Assembly (NCBI RefSeq): GCF_001282945.1
Contig: NZ_CDMG01000009.1
Location: 79,071-143,070 of the forward strand
DNA: 64,000 bases
Direction: 5' to 3'
DNA from: Helicobacter ailurogastricus
Lineage (GTDB): Bacteria > Campylobacterota > Campylobacteria > Campylobacterales > Helicobacteraceae
The notes below the pieces were generated by a model that saw only the letters and a program-made list of their open reading frames with translations, was not told the DNA's origin and did not search any database. Shown here in pieces: positions 27,064 to 36,754 of this stretch; position 1 is the stretch's first letter; each line of letters starts with the position of its first letter. Both the position numbers and the translations under genes were made by a program.

Positions 27064-27411
27064 TCAAGGTTTAAGCGTTACTGCCCACTGGTAAAGCGCA
27101 TTGAGAGCGGGGATTAGGGTTTTGCCATTTTCATGGAGCGAGTATTCCACTGTCGGGGGGATTGTGGGGGTGTGTTTTCTAATGATGAGCTTATCGGCTT
27201 CTAGCTCACGCAGACACTTTGTTAGCATGGTTGCCGTGATGCCCACAACCTTTCGTTGCAATTCGTTGTAACGGATGGTTTGCATGGGTGCATCGGCAAT
27301 GTACCATAAAATAGGCAACTTCCACTTTTGCCCTAGAATTTGCATGGCACGCAAAATGGGACACTCAGTTTCGTAGATATTTTGGTCTTTGGGTAAATTT
27401 AAATCTTGCAT
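27064..27411 (-). CDS. HxlR-family transcriptional regulator
   Basis: A 115-residue winged-helix DNA-binding protein: CPILRAMQILGQKWKLPILW, RYNELQRKVVGITATMLTKCL (recognition helix region) and RELEADKLIIRKH match the HxlR/YodB family. A Cys sits at residue 17 in front of the first helix, where redox-sensing members such as YodB and CatR have their reactive Cys; a second Cys lies in the recognition region. ATG 27411 has AGGAG at five bases; the GTG at 27417 overlaps that site. It is divergent from the oxidoreductase gene, which it probably represses. Confidence 0.88.
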   Translation of the reverse strand: MQDLNLPKDQNIYETECPILRAMQILGQKWKLPILWYIADAPMQTIRYNELQRKVVGITATMLTKCLRELEADKLIIRKHTPTIPPTVEYSLHENGKTLIPALNALYQWAVTLKP

Positions 27412-27431
27412 AGACACTCCTAAATAGCGTA

Positions 27432-27500
27432 ATTATAGCAAAAATATATTAACTAAGAAAAAACTTCATACTTGTAAAAATATTGCGATTGGGCTATAAT
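27432..27500. promoter_or_regulatory. Divergent promoters of the HxlR and oxidoreductase genes
   Basis: Two perfect TATAAT boxes face outward: minus strand at 27432-27437 for the regulator and plus strand at 27495-27500 for the oxidoreductase. The 57 bp between them are very AT-rich and contain AAAAATAT twice (near 27440 and 27477), possible regulator sites. One bound protein could control both. Confidence 0.6.
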
Positions 27501-27531
27501 CCGCAACCTATCAAAATTTTAGGAGGTTCAA

Positions 27532-28521
27532 ATGAGCAAACAAGTCCAAATTAACCGCGTGGGCGATTCGGATGTGTTGGAAATCGTGGATGTAGATGTA
27601 CCCGCACCCAGCGCAAACGAGGTGCAAATTGCTTTTCAAGTGTTGGGTTTAAACCGCGCGGAGATCATGTACCGTCGTGGGCGTTATATCTACGCGCCAC
27701 AATTCCCGTCTAAATTGGGTTATGAAGGGGCGGGCGTGGTGCGTGCTGTGGGTGCAAGCGTTCAAGGCATTCAGGTGGGCGATGCCGTGAGCGTGATCCC
27801 CAGCTTTTTACTCACCCAGTATGGCACTTACGCTGAGGTGGCAAACCTGCCCGCCCACGCCGTTGTCAAACACCCCAAAAATCTTTCTTTTGAAGAGGCG
27901 GCGGCAAGTTGGATGGCGTTTATTACAGTCTATGGCGCATTTGTGGAGTTGTGCCAAGTCAAGGCGGGGGATTTCGTGGTCTTGGGAGCCGCCACGAGCA
28001 GTGTAGGCCTGGCGGCGATCCAGTTTGCCAAAATGTTAGGTGCAACTGCCATCGCGCTCACACGCTCACACGCCAAAGGGGATATTTTAGTGGAGAAAGG
28101 CGCGGATTTTGTGCTCGCCACCCAAGAAGACGATCTAAGCGCCCGTTTAAAAGAGATCACAAACGGACGGGGTGTCAATCTCGTGTTTGATCCTGTGGGT
28201 GGTCCGGTGGCAAACACTCTTGTAAAAGCGATGGCCGACGATGCCTATTACAATCTTTATGGCGCACTCAACCACGAGGATATGGCTGTGCCTGTGGGGG
28301 ACATGCTCTTTAAAAGACTCACTTTGCGCGGCTATCAATTGTTTGAACTCACAACAAACCCCGCAAGGCTAGAGAAGGCAAAGGCTTATGTCTATGAAGC
28401 CCTAGCCAGCCAAAAATTGCGCCCAGAGATCGATCGCGTTTTTGATTTTAAAGACATCGCCAAAGCCCACGACTACATGGAGGAGGGCACACAAATTGGT
28501 AAGGTGCTGATTAAGATTTAA
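27532..28521 (+). CDS. Zinc-independent quinone oxidoreductase-like MDR protein
   Basis: A 329-residue medium-chain dehydrogenase/reductase. N-terminal GroES-like domain (LGYEGAGVVRAVGASVQGIQVGDAV, about 62-87), then a Rossmann domain (LGAATSSVGLAAIQFAKMLGATAIALTRS, about 148-176; VNLVFDPVGG). It lacks the zinc-binding Cys/His set, as in NADPH:quinone reductases. A perfect AGGAGG precedes the ATG. The divergent HxlR gene suggests induction by quinones or other electrophiles. The true substrate is unknown. Confidence 0.88.
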   Translation: MSKQVQINRVGDSDVLEIVDVDVPAPSANEVQIAFQVLGLNRAEIMYRRGRYIYAPQFPSKLGYEGAGVVRAVGASVQGIQVGDAVSVIPSFLLTQYGTYAEVANLPAHAVVKHPKNLSFEEAAASWMAFITVYGAFVELCQVKAGDFVVLGAATSSVGLAAIQFAKMLGATAIALTRSHAKGDILVEKGADFVLATQEDDLSARLKEITNGRGVNLVFDPVGGPVANTLVKAMADDAYYNLYGALNHEDMAVPVGDMLFKRLTLRGYQLFELTTNPARLEKAKAYVYEALASQKLRPEIDRVFDFKDIAKAHDYMEEGTQIGKVLIKI

Positions 28522-28535
28522 AGGATTTTGTGTTT

Positions 28536-30092
28536 TTAAAGCTCACTCTCAGGCAAGATCTTAGACCAATTCTTAATGAAGCGCAAAAAGGGGGAAGTGT
28601 CGGGGGGTTTGCTGTAGCGCACCACCTGCCCATCTTCCACGCCCTCCCAAATCAATTGGGAGCGCAAAGCGTGCTTTTCTAAAATCAAGTGCCAGCTATC
28701 GCGCATTTGCTCTTGCATGCGGTGTTGCAAGTAAAGGGCGAAAGCGGGGTTGTCAAAGACCACCACCGACTCGGTGTTGATTTGCGCCGAGCGGGCATCT
28801 AAATTAAAGCTGCCAATCCAAGTTTTTTGACTATCAAAAATTAAAATCTTGCTGTGCAGTGAGTTTTTAAACCGCCCCTTGATTTTAAAGCGCACCCCCT
28901 TGCGGGTGTATTTGATGTAGCGGGACAAATCACTTTTGGTTTCATAGACATTGGCCCCCGCCTTGACGAGCTTTTTAGCGTATCTCTCCCACGCCCCATA
29001 AACCACAATCGCATCCGTGGAGGCGAGCGAATTTGTCAAAATGCTTAACTCTAGCCCTTCGCCCAGCTTTTTAATGAAGGTTTTTAATAGCGTGGGGCCG
29101 GGGATTAAATAGGAGGAGGCGATGTAGAGCGCATTTGTGGTTTGCTTTAAAATCTCTTGTAGGGCTTTGTTGATGGGAGAAGTCGGGCTTATAGCGTAGA
29201 TTTTTTCAGGGCTATCGGCGATGAAAACAGCGTGCCCTAAGTAGGCTTTGTTTTGTCTGTTTAAGAATTTTTGGATAAAGGCTTGTACTTCTTTGTCGTA
29301 AGTGCTTTGGTCGTTTAATAAAAGTTTGGACAGGCTTTTTTCATAGGTTTTGGCGTATCTCTTTAATTTTCTATGGCTTGGAAGTAAATTAGCCGGGATG
29401 GCGCTTTTAAAGTTCCAATATTGTAAAAAACTCTTTTTGGCATCTAGACTCACCGCCCCCAAAAAGAGTGCATCAGTGTCTAAAAAGTTCTCTTCTAAAT
29501 CGTTGTCAAAATAAACATCAGCGATGTTGCGCCCCCCAATGACAAGTGCCACATTATCCACAATGAATAATTTATTGTGCATGCGTTTTTTAATGCGGTC
29601 GTAACTTGCCATCATCTCCAAATAGCGTAGTCCCTTATTGCGGACATGGTATGGGTTAAAAATTTTGACATCAATATTAGGATGGGTGTTTAGCATGATG
29701 ATGTCTGACATGTCCGAATCCAAGCCGTTATCATCGATCAAAAGGCGCACCTTCACCCCCCGATTGGCCGCTTTGTAAAGCTCAAACATCATCACCCGCG
29801 CGGAGATGTCGTTTTGGTATAGGTAGGTTTGGATGTCTATGTTGTGCGTGGCTAGGCGGATTAAAGCGATTCGTTGCAACAGGGCCTTATCCCCATCTTG
29901 CAAAATAAAGCCCAAACTTTGTTTGGGGTCTTTTGTGAGCGCGGGGGCATAAACCCGCCCTAGTGGGGTGTCTAGGGGTTGGTAGCTTTCTAAAATGTGG
30001 ATGTGATCGGGGCGTTTTTTAGCGATTGTGGCTAAACAACCACTGAATAAAAGCACCAAAAGGGGCAGGCACGCACACAAAAAGCGTTGCAA
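28536..30092 (-). CDS. Phospholipase D-family lipoprotein (cardiolipin synthase-like)
   Basis: A 518-residue protein with a lipoprotein signal peptide (lipobox LFSGC, Cys at about 19) and two PLD/HKD motifs: HNKLFIVDNVALVIGGRNI (about 192-210) and HSKILIFDSQKTWIGSFNLD (about 413-432). It resembles ClsC-type cardiolipin synthases and sits near frd as H. pylori HP0190 does. It would join phospholipids at the outer face of the inner membrane or in the periplasm. A secreted phospholipase is a less likely alternative. It follows kgtP by 8 nt and probably shares its transcript. Confidence 0.85.
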   Translation of the reverse strand: MQRFLCACLPLLVLLFSGCLATIAKKRPDHIHILESYQPLDTPLGRVYAPALTKDPKQSLGFILQDGDKALLQRIALIRLATHNIDIQTYLYQNDISARVMMFELYKAANRGVKVRLLIDDNGLDSDMSDIIMLNTHPNIDVKIFNPYHVRNKGLRYLEMMASYDRIKKRMHNKLFIVDNVALVIGGRNIADVYFDNDLEENFLDTDALFLGAVSLDAKKSFLQYWNFKSAIPANLLPSHRKLKRYAKTYEKSLSKLLLNDQSTYDKEVQAFIQKFLNRQNKAYLGHAVFIADSPEKIYAISPTSPINKALQEILKQTTNALYIASSYLIPGPTLLKTFIKKLGEGLELSILTNSLASTDAIVVYGAWERYAKKLVKAGANVYETKSDLSRYIKYTRKGVRFKIKGRFKNSLHSKILIFDSQKTWIGSFNLDARSAQINTESVVVFDNPAFALYLQHRMQEQMRDSWHLILEKHALRSQLIWEGVEDGQVVRYSKPPDTSPFLRFIKNWSKILPESEL

Positions 30093-30100
30093 AAAGCCCC

Positions 30101-31348
30101 CTAGTCAAGTACAGGTTTTTTAGGCAAACACATGGCAGCGATGAACATAAAGGCCATCATCACAGCTACATAAACAAAAAAGCCGTTTTCAAGGTTGGCG
30201 TGCTTAAATTGCAACGCCACATAGGGGGTAGATCCACCAAAAATGGCATTGCCTAGCGCAAAGCTAAAGCCTGTGCCAAGCGCGCGCACATGCTCGGGAA
30301 AGAGCGAGGCTTTAAAAATTCCAGACACCGAAGTGTAGAAGCTAAGGATTAAAAAGAGGGCGAGCACCGCTAAAAAGGCAATGGTGGTGTTGTGGGCATG
30401 CGTTGACATCACCCTAAAGAGCGGGGCAATGCCAAAGAAGGCGAGGACGCTAAAAGTGATGACTGCCCGCCTGTGGCTGATTTTATCGCCGATGTAGCCA
30501 AAAAGTGGCTGGACCAACATTAAAATCAACAGCGCAAAGACAAAAACATCATTCACCACAGGTTTAGCCATGCCGGCGTTTTCTAGGTAGGTCTTGGCGT
30601 AGGTGGTGATGGTGTAAAAGGCGAGCGACCCACCCGCACTGATGACAAATACGATGAAACAAGTCTTAAAGTGGGGCAAGAGTGCTTTCAAAGTCCCCCG
30701 ATCTTGATGCTCTTCTAACTCGCTAGAGCTTTCATCCATTAAACGCCGTGCCAGCAAAGACCCAAGCGCTAAAACTCCGCCCAGCACAAATAAAATCCGC
30801 CACGCAAAGGCACTCACCTGTGCTAGGCTAAAGAACATCATCAAGACGCTGATGCTCGCCACCGCCAAGAACTGCCCCCCGATCAGCGTGCTGTATTGAA
30901 AGGAGCTGTAAAACCCCCGATTGCCCTTAGAACTGAGCTCAGATAAATAAGTTGCCACAATGCCATATTCCCCACCCACACTAAGCCCCTGCACCATGCG
31001 CGCAAGCAGCAAAAATAAAATTGCCAAGTCCCCCACGCTCTCTTTAGTCGGCAGGGCGGCGATCATAAAAGAGCCCATTGCCATTAAAACCACAGATAAA
31101 ACCATGGACTTTTTGCGCCCGACTTTATCGGCCAGCGAGCCAAAAATCCAAGAGCCCAAAGGGCGCATGAAAAAACCCACCGCAAAAACCCCAAAAACCT
31201 GAATCTGCTGGATAATGGGGTTGCTCGACTCGCTAAAAGAGTGAGCAAAGTAAGTTGCACTGAAAGCGTAAATGTAAAAGTCAAACCATTCGACTAGATT
31301 CCCGCTTGCAGCGGCGATGATGGAGCGGATTTTTTTAGGCTGTTTCAT
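30101..31348 (-). CDS. kgtP: MFS metabolite:proton symporter, KgtP-like
   Basis: A 12-helix major facilitator of the MHS subfamily, which includes alpha-ketoglutarate and proline/betaine permeases. Signature stretches: ASGNLVEWFDFYIYAF near the N-terminus, GSLADKVGRKKSM (loop 2-3 motif) and RMVQGLSVGGEYG. Closest by memory to H. pylori alpha-ketoglutarate permease. I use the ATG overlapping the lpxD stop (TAATG), 415 aa; a GTG four codons earlier is also open. The cluster lpxD-kgtP-PLD is on one strand; kgtP is not at this site in H. pylori. Confidence 0.82.
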   Translation of the reverse strand: MKQPKKIRSIIAAASGNLVEWFDFYIYAFSATYFAHSFSESSNPIIQQIQVFGVFAVGFFMRPLGSWIFGSLADKVGRKKSMVLSVVLMAMGSFMIAALPTKESVGDLAILFLLLARMVQGLSVGGEYGIVATYLSELSSKGNRGFYSSFQYSTLIGGQFLAVASISVLMMFFSLAQVSAFAWRILFVLGGVLALGSLLARRLMDESSSELEEHQDRGTLKALLPHFKTCFIVFVISAGGSLAFYTITTYAKTYLENAGMAKPVVNDVFVFALLILMLVQPLFGYIGDKISHRRAVITFSVLAFFGIAPLFRVMSTHAHNTTIAFLAVLALFLILSFYTSVSGIFKASLFPEHVRALGTGFSFALGNAIFGGSTPYVALQFKHANLENGFFVYVAVMMAFMFIAAMCLPKKPVLD

Positions 31349-32364
31349 TAGCGTTTCCACAAGCCTTTAGCTTTGTCGATCAAACTCGGCTTTTGCTTTT
31401 TCACAAACCGCCTAAGCGTGGCTAAAAAGTGGTGCCACTCGTGGATTTCCATCGCCGGGATTGCTCCAGCGTAGTTTGTGTGTGGGGGTAAATCTTTGCC
31501 CACCGCCCCCTTGCCCCCGATTTGGCTAAACTCCCCGATGTGCATATGCCCGCCTGTGCCCACCTGTCCGCCCAAAACCACATTGCGCCCCATAGTTGTA
31601 GAGCCAGACAACCCCACTTGTGAAACGATGATGGAGTGCTCGCCCAACACACAATTATGCCCCACCTGCACGAGGTTATCGATTTTCACGCCCTGTTTGA
31701 TGTGAGTCTCCCCAAAGACTGCCCGATCGATTGTGGTGCTTGCCCCGATTTCTACAAAATCCTCGATGCGCACAATGCCCGTGTGCTCGATTTTAATGTG
31801 TGCGCCCAGCTCCGTGTGCGCGTAGCCAAAACCATCGCTGCCGATGACGCTATTGGCGTGGATGATCACTTCGTTGCCAATGATTGTGTTTTGGTAAATG
31901 GTCACATTGGGGTAAATCTTGCAATTTTGCCCGATTTTCACCCCATCGCCTAGCACCACATTGGCCATGATGGTGGTGTTGTCCCCAATTTCCACGCCTT
32001 CGCCCACCACGACATGGGGCATTAAAACCACATTCGCGCCCAGTTTTGGAGGGGTTTTGGTGCTAGGGGCTTTAAACATGTCAATTTTAAAGGCGTGCGA
32101 GATGCGGGCAAAGGCTAGGTGCGGGTTTGGTGTGATCAACGCTTGGCTTGTGGCAGGGACTTTGCTCGCATATTCGGCACGGATGAACACCCCTCCCGCT
32201 TTGGTGTCTTTGAGCTTCTTTAAATAAGATTTTTGATCCACATAGCTTAAGTGGTTGGGCGTGGCTAGCTCTAAAGGCGCGACCCCGACAATCTCAAAAT
32301 CTTTAAAATTAGGCGGTAAGGTGGTGTCGATAGAATAGGTTTCTTTTAAGGCATTAAAGGTCAT
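31348..32364 (-). CDS. lpxD: UDP-3-O-acylglucosamine N-acyltransferase
   Basis: LpxD adds the second acyl chain in lipid A synthesis. The N-terminal uridine-binding domain (about 1-95) is followed by a left-handed beta-helix of hexapeptide repeats (about 105-290) with the catalytic His region VQVGHNCVLGEHSI, and a C-terminal helix (HHFLATLRRFVKKQ). The length (338 aa) is normal. The start overlaps the tpiA stop by 4 nt (ATGA), so fabI, which lies between these genes in H. pylori, is absent here. Confidence 0.95.
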   Translation of the reverse strand: MTFNALKETYSIDTTLPPNFKDFEIVGVAPLELATPNHLSYVDQKSYLKKLKDTKAGGVFIRAEYASKVPATSQALITPNPHLAFARISHAFKIDMFKAPSTKTPPKLGANVVLMPHVVVGEGVEIGDNTTIMANVVLGDGVKIGQNCKIYPNVTIYQNTIIGNEVIIHANSVIGSDGFGYAHTELGAHIKIEHTGIVRIEDFVEIGASTTIDRAVFGETHIKQGVKIDNLVQVGHNCVLGEHSIIVSQVGLSGSTTMGRNVVLGGQVGTGGHMHIGEFSQIGGKGAVGKDLPPHTNYAGAIPAMEIHEWHHFLATLRRFVKKQKPSLIDKAKGLWKR

Positions 32365-33074
32365 GCAAACTCCTTTGTACTGCTGATTCTAATGATGTCT
32401 AATAAGGCTTGTGGGTCTAGGCACGCCTTGCCGATAAGCACGCCATCGACTTCTTTGAGGCTTAAGATCGCATCGGCATTATCCACCTGCACGCTCCCCC
32501 CATAGACCACCCGCACGGGTGCTTTCAGGCTTGTTTTTAGCCCCCCTATGGTGCTGGCAATGTCGGCAATTTGAGCGCTCACCCCCGTGCCAATCGCCCA
32601 AATAGGCTCGTAAGCTAGAATGAGCTTAGGGTAATTTAAATCCAGCCCCTCAACTTGATCTAATAAATGATCTAGCACGGCTGACGCGCCTAAATCCCGC
32701 GTGGCTAAAGGCTCACCGATACAAAAGACGATTTGAAAGCCCTGATCCTTAAAAAATTCAAACTTTGCAAGGCAACATTTAGGGTCTTCTCCCAGCAACA
32801 AACGCCTTTCGCTATGCCCGATTAAAATGGATTGGATGCCCCGATCTTGCAAGGCTTGCAAAGTGATCTCGCCTGTAAAAGCCCCTTGTTTAGCGGGGTA
32901 GGCATTTTGTGCACCCAAAGCCACGCGAGAAGATTTGCACGCCCCAAGCTCAAGTAAGGGAGGAAAAAGGGTGAGAAAAGGGGCTAATTCTTTAGGTAAA
33001 TTTTTTTCTAAATGCTCTAAATAGAGCAACAAATCAAGTGCGTAGGATTTAAAATTAGCCAATACAAATTTCAC
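32361..33074 (-). CDS. tpiA: Triosephosphate isomerase
   Basis: TpiA interconverts dihydroxyacetone phosphate and glyceraldehyde-3-phosphate. Catalytic residues are visible: Lys in LANFKSY, His in ILIGHSERR, Glu in LAYEPIWAIGTG, and the phosphate-binding VVYGGSVQ. At 237 residues it is short, as in H. pylori. I choose GTG 33074 (VKFVLANFKSY) because the product then begins like other family members and GGAG lies upstream; an ATG eight codons earlier is also open. It is divergent from frdC. Confidence 0.95.
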   Translation of the reverse strand: MKFVLANFKSYALDLLLYLEHLEKNLPKELAPFLTLFPPLLELGACKSSRVALGAQNAYPAKQGAFTGEITLQALQDRGIQSILIGHSERRLLLGEDPKCCLAKFEFFKDQGFQIVFCIGEPLATRDLGASAVLDHLLDQVEGLDLNYPKLILAYEPIWAIGTGVSAQIADIASTIGGLKTSLKAPVRVVYGGSVQVDNADAILSLKEVDGVLIGKACLDPQALLDIIRISSTKEFA

Positions 33075-33147
33075 GCGAGCGCTCCAAAAGTTTCCCATAT
33101 CTTAGCAAAACATGGCAAAAATCGCTAAAAAGTTACCATAATTTTGC

Positions 33148-33153
33148 TATCAT
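33148..33153 (+). promoter_or_regulatory. Probable -10 element for the frd operon
   Basis: TATCAT lies 32 bases upstream of the frdC ATG in the 110-bp divergent gap with tpiA, followed by a TAGGAG ribosome site. The gap is AT-rich. The tpiA promoter was not pinpointed. Confidence 0.4.
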
Positions 33154-33184
33154 TTTTCGATCGGATTACATTTAGGAGTGTTGG

Positions 33185-33952
33185 ATGCAACAAGAGGAGA
33201 TCATCGAGGGTTATTATGGTGTGGGGACAGAGCATAGGAAAAGCGGGATTTACGCCAAGCTGGACTTTTTACAGAGCGCAACCGGGCTTGTTTTGGCTTT
33301 GTTTATGATCGCGCACATGTTTTTAGTCAGCAGTATTTTAATCAGCGATAGGGCGATGTATGCCGTCACAAAATTCTTTGAGGGCAGTTTGTTTATCAAG
33401 GCGGGTGAGCCGGCCATTGTGAGCGCGGTGGCGGCTGCGGTGATCATTATCCTAGTCGCCCACGCCTTTTTAGCCTTGCGTAAATTCCCCATCAATTACC
33501 GGCAGTATAAGATTTTCCAAACCCATAAATACTTGATGAAGCACGGCGACACCAGTCTATGGATGGTGCAAGTGGGTACAGGTTTTGCGATGTTTTTCTT
33601 AGCCAGTGTGCATTTGTTTGTGATGCTCACCGCCCCGCACAGCATAGGGCCACACGCCTCCTCTTACCGCTTTGTGAGCCAACATTTTTGGTTGCTCTAT
33701 ATTTTCTTACTGATCGCTGTGGAGTTGCACGGCTCGATTGGGCTTTACCGCCTAGCCATTAAGTGGGGTTGGTTTAAAGACATGGGCATTGAGCAACTAC
33801 GCAAAATCAAATGGGGGATGAGTGTATTTTTTATCGTGTTGGGCTTGCTCACGTATGGAGCCTACATTAAAAAGGGCATCACACAAAAAAATGCAGGCAT
33901 TATGACCATGCAACAAGCCGTGCAAGCAGACGAACAACTCCATAAAGACTAA
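33185..33952 (+). CDS. frdC: Fumarate reductase cytochrome b subunit
   Basis: FrdC is the dihaem membrane anchor of quinol:fumarate reductase. The 255-residue protein has five hydrophobic helices and the haem-ligand type His residues in FMIAHMFLVSS, VAHAFLALRKFP, ASVHLFVMLTAPH and VELHGSIGLYRL. It belongs to the Wolinella/Helicobacter type B enzyme. frdC-frdA-frdB is the usual order, with gaps of 9 and 0 nt. The enzyme allows fumarate respiration at low oxygen. Confidence 0.95.
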   Translation: MQQEEIIEGYYGVGTEHRKSGIYAKLDFLQSATGLVLALFMIAHMFLVSSILISDRAMYAVTKFFEGSLFIKAGEPAIVSAVAAAVIIILVAHAFLALRKFPINYRQYKIFQTHKYLMKHGDTSLWMVQVGTGFAMFFLASVHLFVMLTAPHSIGPHASSYRFVSQHFWLLYIFLLIAVELHGSIGLYRLAIKWGWFKDMGIEQLRKIKWGMSVFFIVLGLLTYGAYIKKGITQKNAGIMTMQQAVQADEQLHKD

Positions 33953-33961
33953 AGGATAACG

Positions 33962-36025
33962 ATGAAAGTGGTTTATTGTGACGCGTTGGTTGTGGGTGGG
34001 GGGCTGGCGGGGTTACGCGCCAGCATCGCCTGCCGGCAGATGGGCTTAGATGTGATTGTGCTCTCTTTAGTGCCTGTTAGGCGCAGCCACTCTGCCGCCG
34101 CACAAGGGGGGATGCAGGCCAGCCTTGGCAATGCCAAAATGAGCGAGGGCGATAACGAGGATCTGCACTTTTTAGACACGGTGAAGGGCAGCGACTGGGG
34201 TTGCGACCAGCAAGTCGCGCGCATGTTTGTCACAACTGCCCCTAAAGCGATCCGCGAGCTTGCCAGCTGGGGCGTGCCCTGGACGCGCATTAAAAAGGGC
34301 GATCGCCCTGCGGTGATCAATGGCGAGCATGTCACGATCACCGAGAGAGAGGACAGACATGGCTATATCCTCAGCCGCGACTTTGGAGGGACGAAAAAAT
34401 GGCGCACCTGTTTTACAGCGGACGCGACCGGGCACACCATGCTTTATGCTGTGGCTAATGAAGCCTTGCACCACAAGGTCAAAATTGAGGATCGCAAAGA
34501 GGTGATTGCTTTGATCCACCATGGCGGTAAATGTTACGGCGCGGTGGTGCGGGATTTAATCACCGGCGAGATTGCCGGCTATGTGGCTAAGGGCACGCTT
34601 TTAGCCACCGGGGGCTATGGGCGGGTGTATAAGCACACCACCAACGCCGTGATTTGCGATGGAGTGGGGATTGCCACCGCTTTAGAAACGGGCGTGGCAA
34701 AACTAGGCAACATGGAAGCCGTGCAATTCCACCCCACTGCCTTAGTGCCTAGTGGGATTTTGATGACAGAAGGCTGTCGAGGCGATGGAGGGATTTTGCG
34801 CGATAAATTTGGGCGCAGATTCATGCCCGCTTATGAGCCTGAGAAAAAAGAATTGGCTAGCCGTGATGTAGTGAGTCGCCGCATTTTAGAGCACATTAAA
34901 AAGGGCTATGGGGCTAATTCGCCCTATGGCGACCATGTGTGGCTAGACATTGCGATCTTAGGGCGTGCGCATGTGGAGAAAAACCTACGCGATGTCCACG
35001 ACATCGCCCATACCTTTGCTGGTGTCGATGCGGCGGATGATAGCGTAGAAACGGAAGAAAACATGAAAGGCATGCCCACGGACGAGCCTGATTTTGGGCC
35101 CGGCGCGCCCAAACAAAAAGGCTGGGTGCCTATTAAACCCATGCAGCACTACTCTATGGGGGGTCTGCGCACCGACTACAAGGGGCATAGCCACCTAAAA
35201 GGGCTCTTTTGTGCAGGCGAGGCGGCGTGTTGGGATTTGCACGGCTTTAACCGCTTGGGGGGCAACTCCGTGAGCGAGGCGGTCGTGGCGGGCATGATCA
35301 TTGGGGATTACTTCGCCGAGTATTGCAAGGGCGCAGAGTTAGACATTAGCACCCACATTGTGGAGCAATTCATCCAAAAAAGCCAGGAACATATCCAAAA
35401 TTTATTACACAATGATGGGCAAGAAAATGTCTATGAAATCCGCGAGCGCATGCGCGAGATCATGGACGAGAAAGTGGGCGTGTTTAGAGATGGCAAAACC
35501 CTAGAGGAGGCTTTAAGCGAGCTAGAGGAGCTTTACAAACGCTCTAAAAATATCCATGTGAAAAACAAAAAAATACACAACAACCCCGAGCTCGAGGACG
35601 CTTACCGCACCCAAAGGATGCTTAAAATTGCCCTGTGTGTGACCAAAGGCGCGCTCGATCGCACCGAAAGCCGCGGCGCACACATGCGCACCGACCACCC
35701 TAAGCGCGACGATGCCAACTGGTTAAACCGCACCCTTGCGTCATGGCCAGATCCTAACCAAACTCTACCCACCTTAGAGTACGAGCCTTTAGACATCATG
35801 AAAATGGAGCTAAGTCCAGACTTTAGGGGTTATGGCGCGAAAGGTAACTTTATCCCACACCCACTCAAAGAACAAAGGGATGCCCAAATCAAAGAGATCA
35901 CAGAGCAGGTACAAGCCCAAGGGGGGGATCGCTATGCTTTGCAAGAAGCACTGATGCCCTTTGATTTACAACCCAAATACAAGGCGCGCAATGTCCGCCT
36001 AGATGATCAAAGACAAGGAGAATAA
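33962..36025 (+). CDS. frdA: Fumarate reductase flavoprotein subunit
   Basis: FrdA carries covalently bound FAD and the fumarate-reducing site. Visible: the FAD fold [19 protein letters not shown], the flavinylation region [15 protein letters not shown] (His about 44), the active-site stretch [18 protein letters not shown] and the FAD-contacting [18 protein letters not shown]. At 687 residues it is slightly shorter than H. pylori FrdA (about 714), mainly at the C-terminus. It is between frdC and frdB in the operon. Confidence 0.97.
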   Translation: MKVVYCDALVVGGGLAGLRASIACRQMGLDVIVLSLVPVRRSHSAAAQGGMQASLGNAKMSEGDNEDLHFLDTVKGSDWGCDQQVARMFVTTAPKAIRELASWGVPWTRIKKGDRPAVINGEHVTITEREDRHGYILSRDFGGTKKWRTCFTADATGHTMLYAVANEALHHKVKIEDRKEVIALIHHGGKCYGAVVRDLITGEIAGYVAKGTLLATGGYGRVYKHTTNAVICDGVGIATALETGVAKLGNMEAVQFHPTALVPSGILMTEGCRGDGGILRDKFGRRFMPAYEPEKKELASRDVVSRRILEHIKKGYGANSPYGDHVWLDIAILGRAHVEKNLRDVHDIAHTFAGVDAADDSVETEENMKGMPTDEPDFGPGAPKQKGWVPIKPMQHYSMGGLRTDYKGHSHLKGLFCAGEAACWDLHGFNRLGGNSVSEAVVAGMIIGDYFAEYCKGAELDISTHIVEQFIQKSQEHIQNLLHNDGQENVYEIRERMREIMDEKVGVFRDGKTLEEALSELEELYKRSKNIHVKNKKIHNNPELEDAYRTQRMLKIALCVTKGALDRTESRGAHMRTDHPKRDDANWLNRTLASWPDPNQTLPTLEYEPLDIMKMELSPDFRGYGAKGNFIPHPLKEQRDAQIKEITEQVQAQGGDRYALQEALMPFDLQPKYKARNVRLDDQRQGE

Positions 36026-36754
36026 ATGGGACGGCAAATCACCATCCGCGCCTTAAAATTTGACCCCCAAAGCGCGGTTTCTAAACCCCACTTTAAAGAC
36101 TACCAACTAGAGGAAATCCCATCGATGACTCTATTCATCGCTTTGGGGATGATCCGCGAACAATTAGATCCGGATTTAAGTTTTGACTTTGTGTGTCGGG
36201 CAGGTATTTGTGGCAGCTGTGCCATGATGGTCAATGGGAGGCCCCGTTTGGCGTGCAAAACCTTAACCTCGAGTTTTAGCGAAAATGTCATCACGCTCAT
36301 GCCCATGCCCTCCTTCCCCTTAATCAAGGATTTAAGCGTGAATACGGGCGAGTGGTTTGCCGGCATGAATGCACGGGTGGAAAGCTGGGCGCATCATAAA
36401 AAGGAAGTGGACATCACCAAGCCTGAAGAGCGCATCGACCCGGATGAGGCGCAAAATGTTTTTGAGCTCGATCGTTGCATTGAGTGCGGGTGCTGCATTG
36501 CAGCTTGTGGGACGAAATTGATGCGTGAAAACTTCATTGGGGCGGCGGGAATGAATCGCGCCATGCGCTTTTTGATCGACTCACACGATGAGCGCAGCGA
36601 TGACGATTTTTACGAATTGGTGGGCGATGACGATGGGGTCTTTGGGTGCATGAGTCTGATTGGTTGCCACGACACCTGCCCTAAACAAATCCCTTTACAA
36701 GGCACTTTAGCCGACTTACGCAATAAAATGGTGAAGGTGGGTAAAGCCCGCTAG
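36026..36754 (+). CDS. frdB: Fumarate reductase iron-sulfur subunit
   Basis: FrdB passes electrons from FrdC to FrdA through three clusters. The [2Fe-2S] Cys set is [21 protein letters not shown] (about 57-77), the [4Fe-4S] set is [12 protein letters not shown] (about 151-162) and the [3Fe-4S] set lies in [16 protein letters not shown]. Length 242 aa. The ATG follows the frdA stop directly. Its stop codon overlaps the stop of the convergent waaL gene by a CTAG. Confidence 0.96.
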   Translation: MGRQITIRALKFDPQSAVSKPHFKDYQLEEIPSMTLFIALGMIREQLDPDLSFDFVCRAGICGSCAMMVNGRPRLACKTLTSSFSENVITLMPMPSFPLIKDLSVNTGEWFAGMNARVESWAHHKKEVDITKPEERIDPDEAQNVFELDRCIECGCCIAACGTKLMRENFIGAAGMNRAMRFLIDSHDERSDDDFYELVGDDDGVFGCMSLIGCHDTCPKQIPLQGTLADLRNKMVKVGKAR

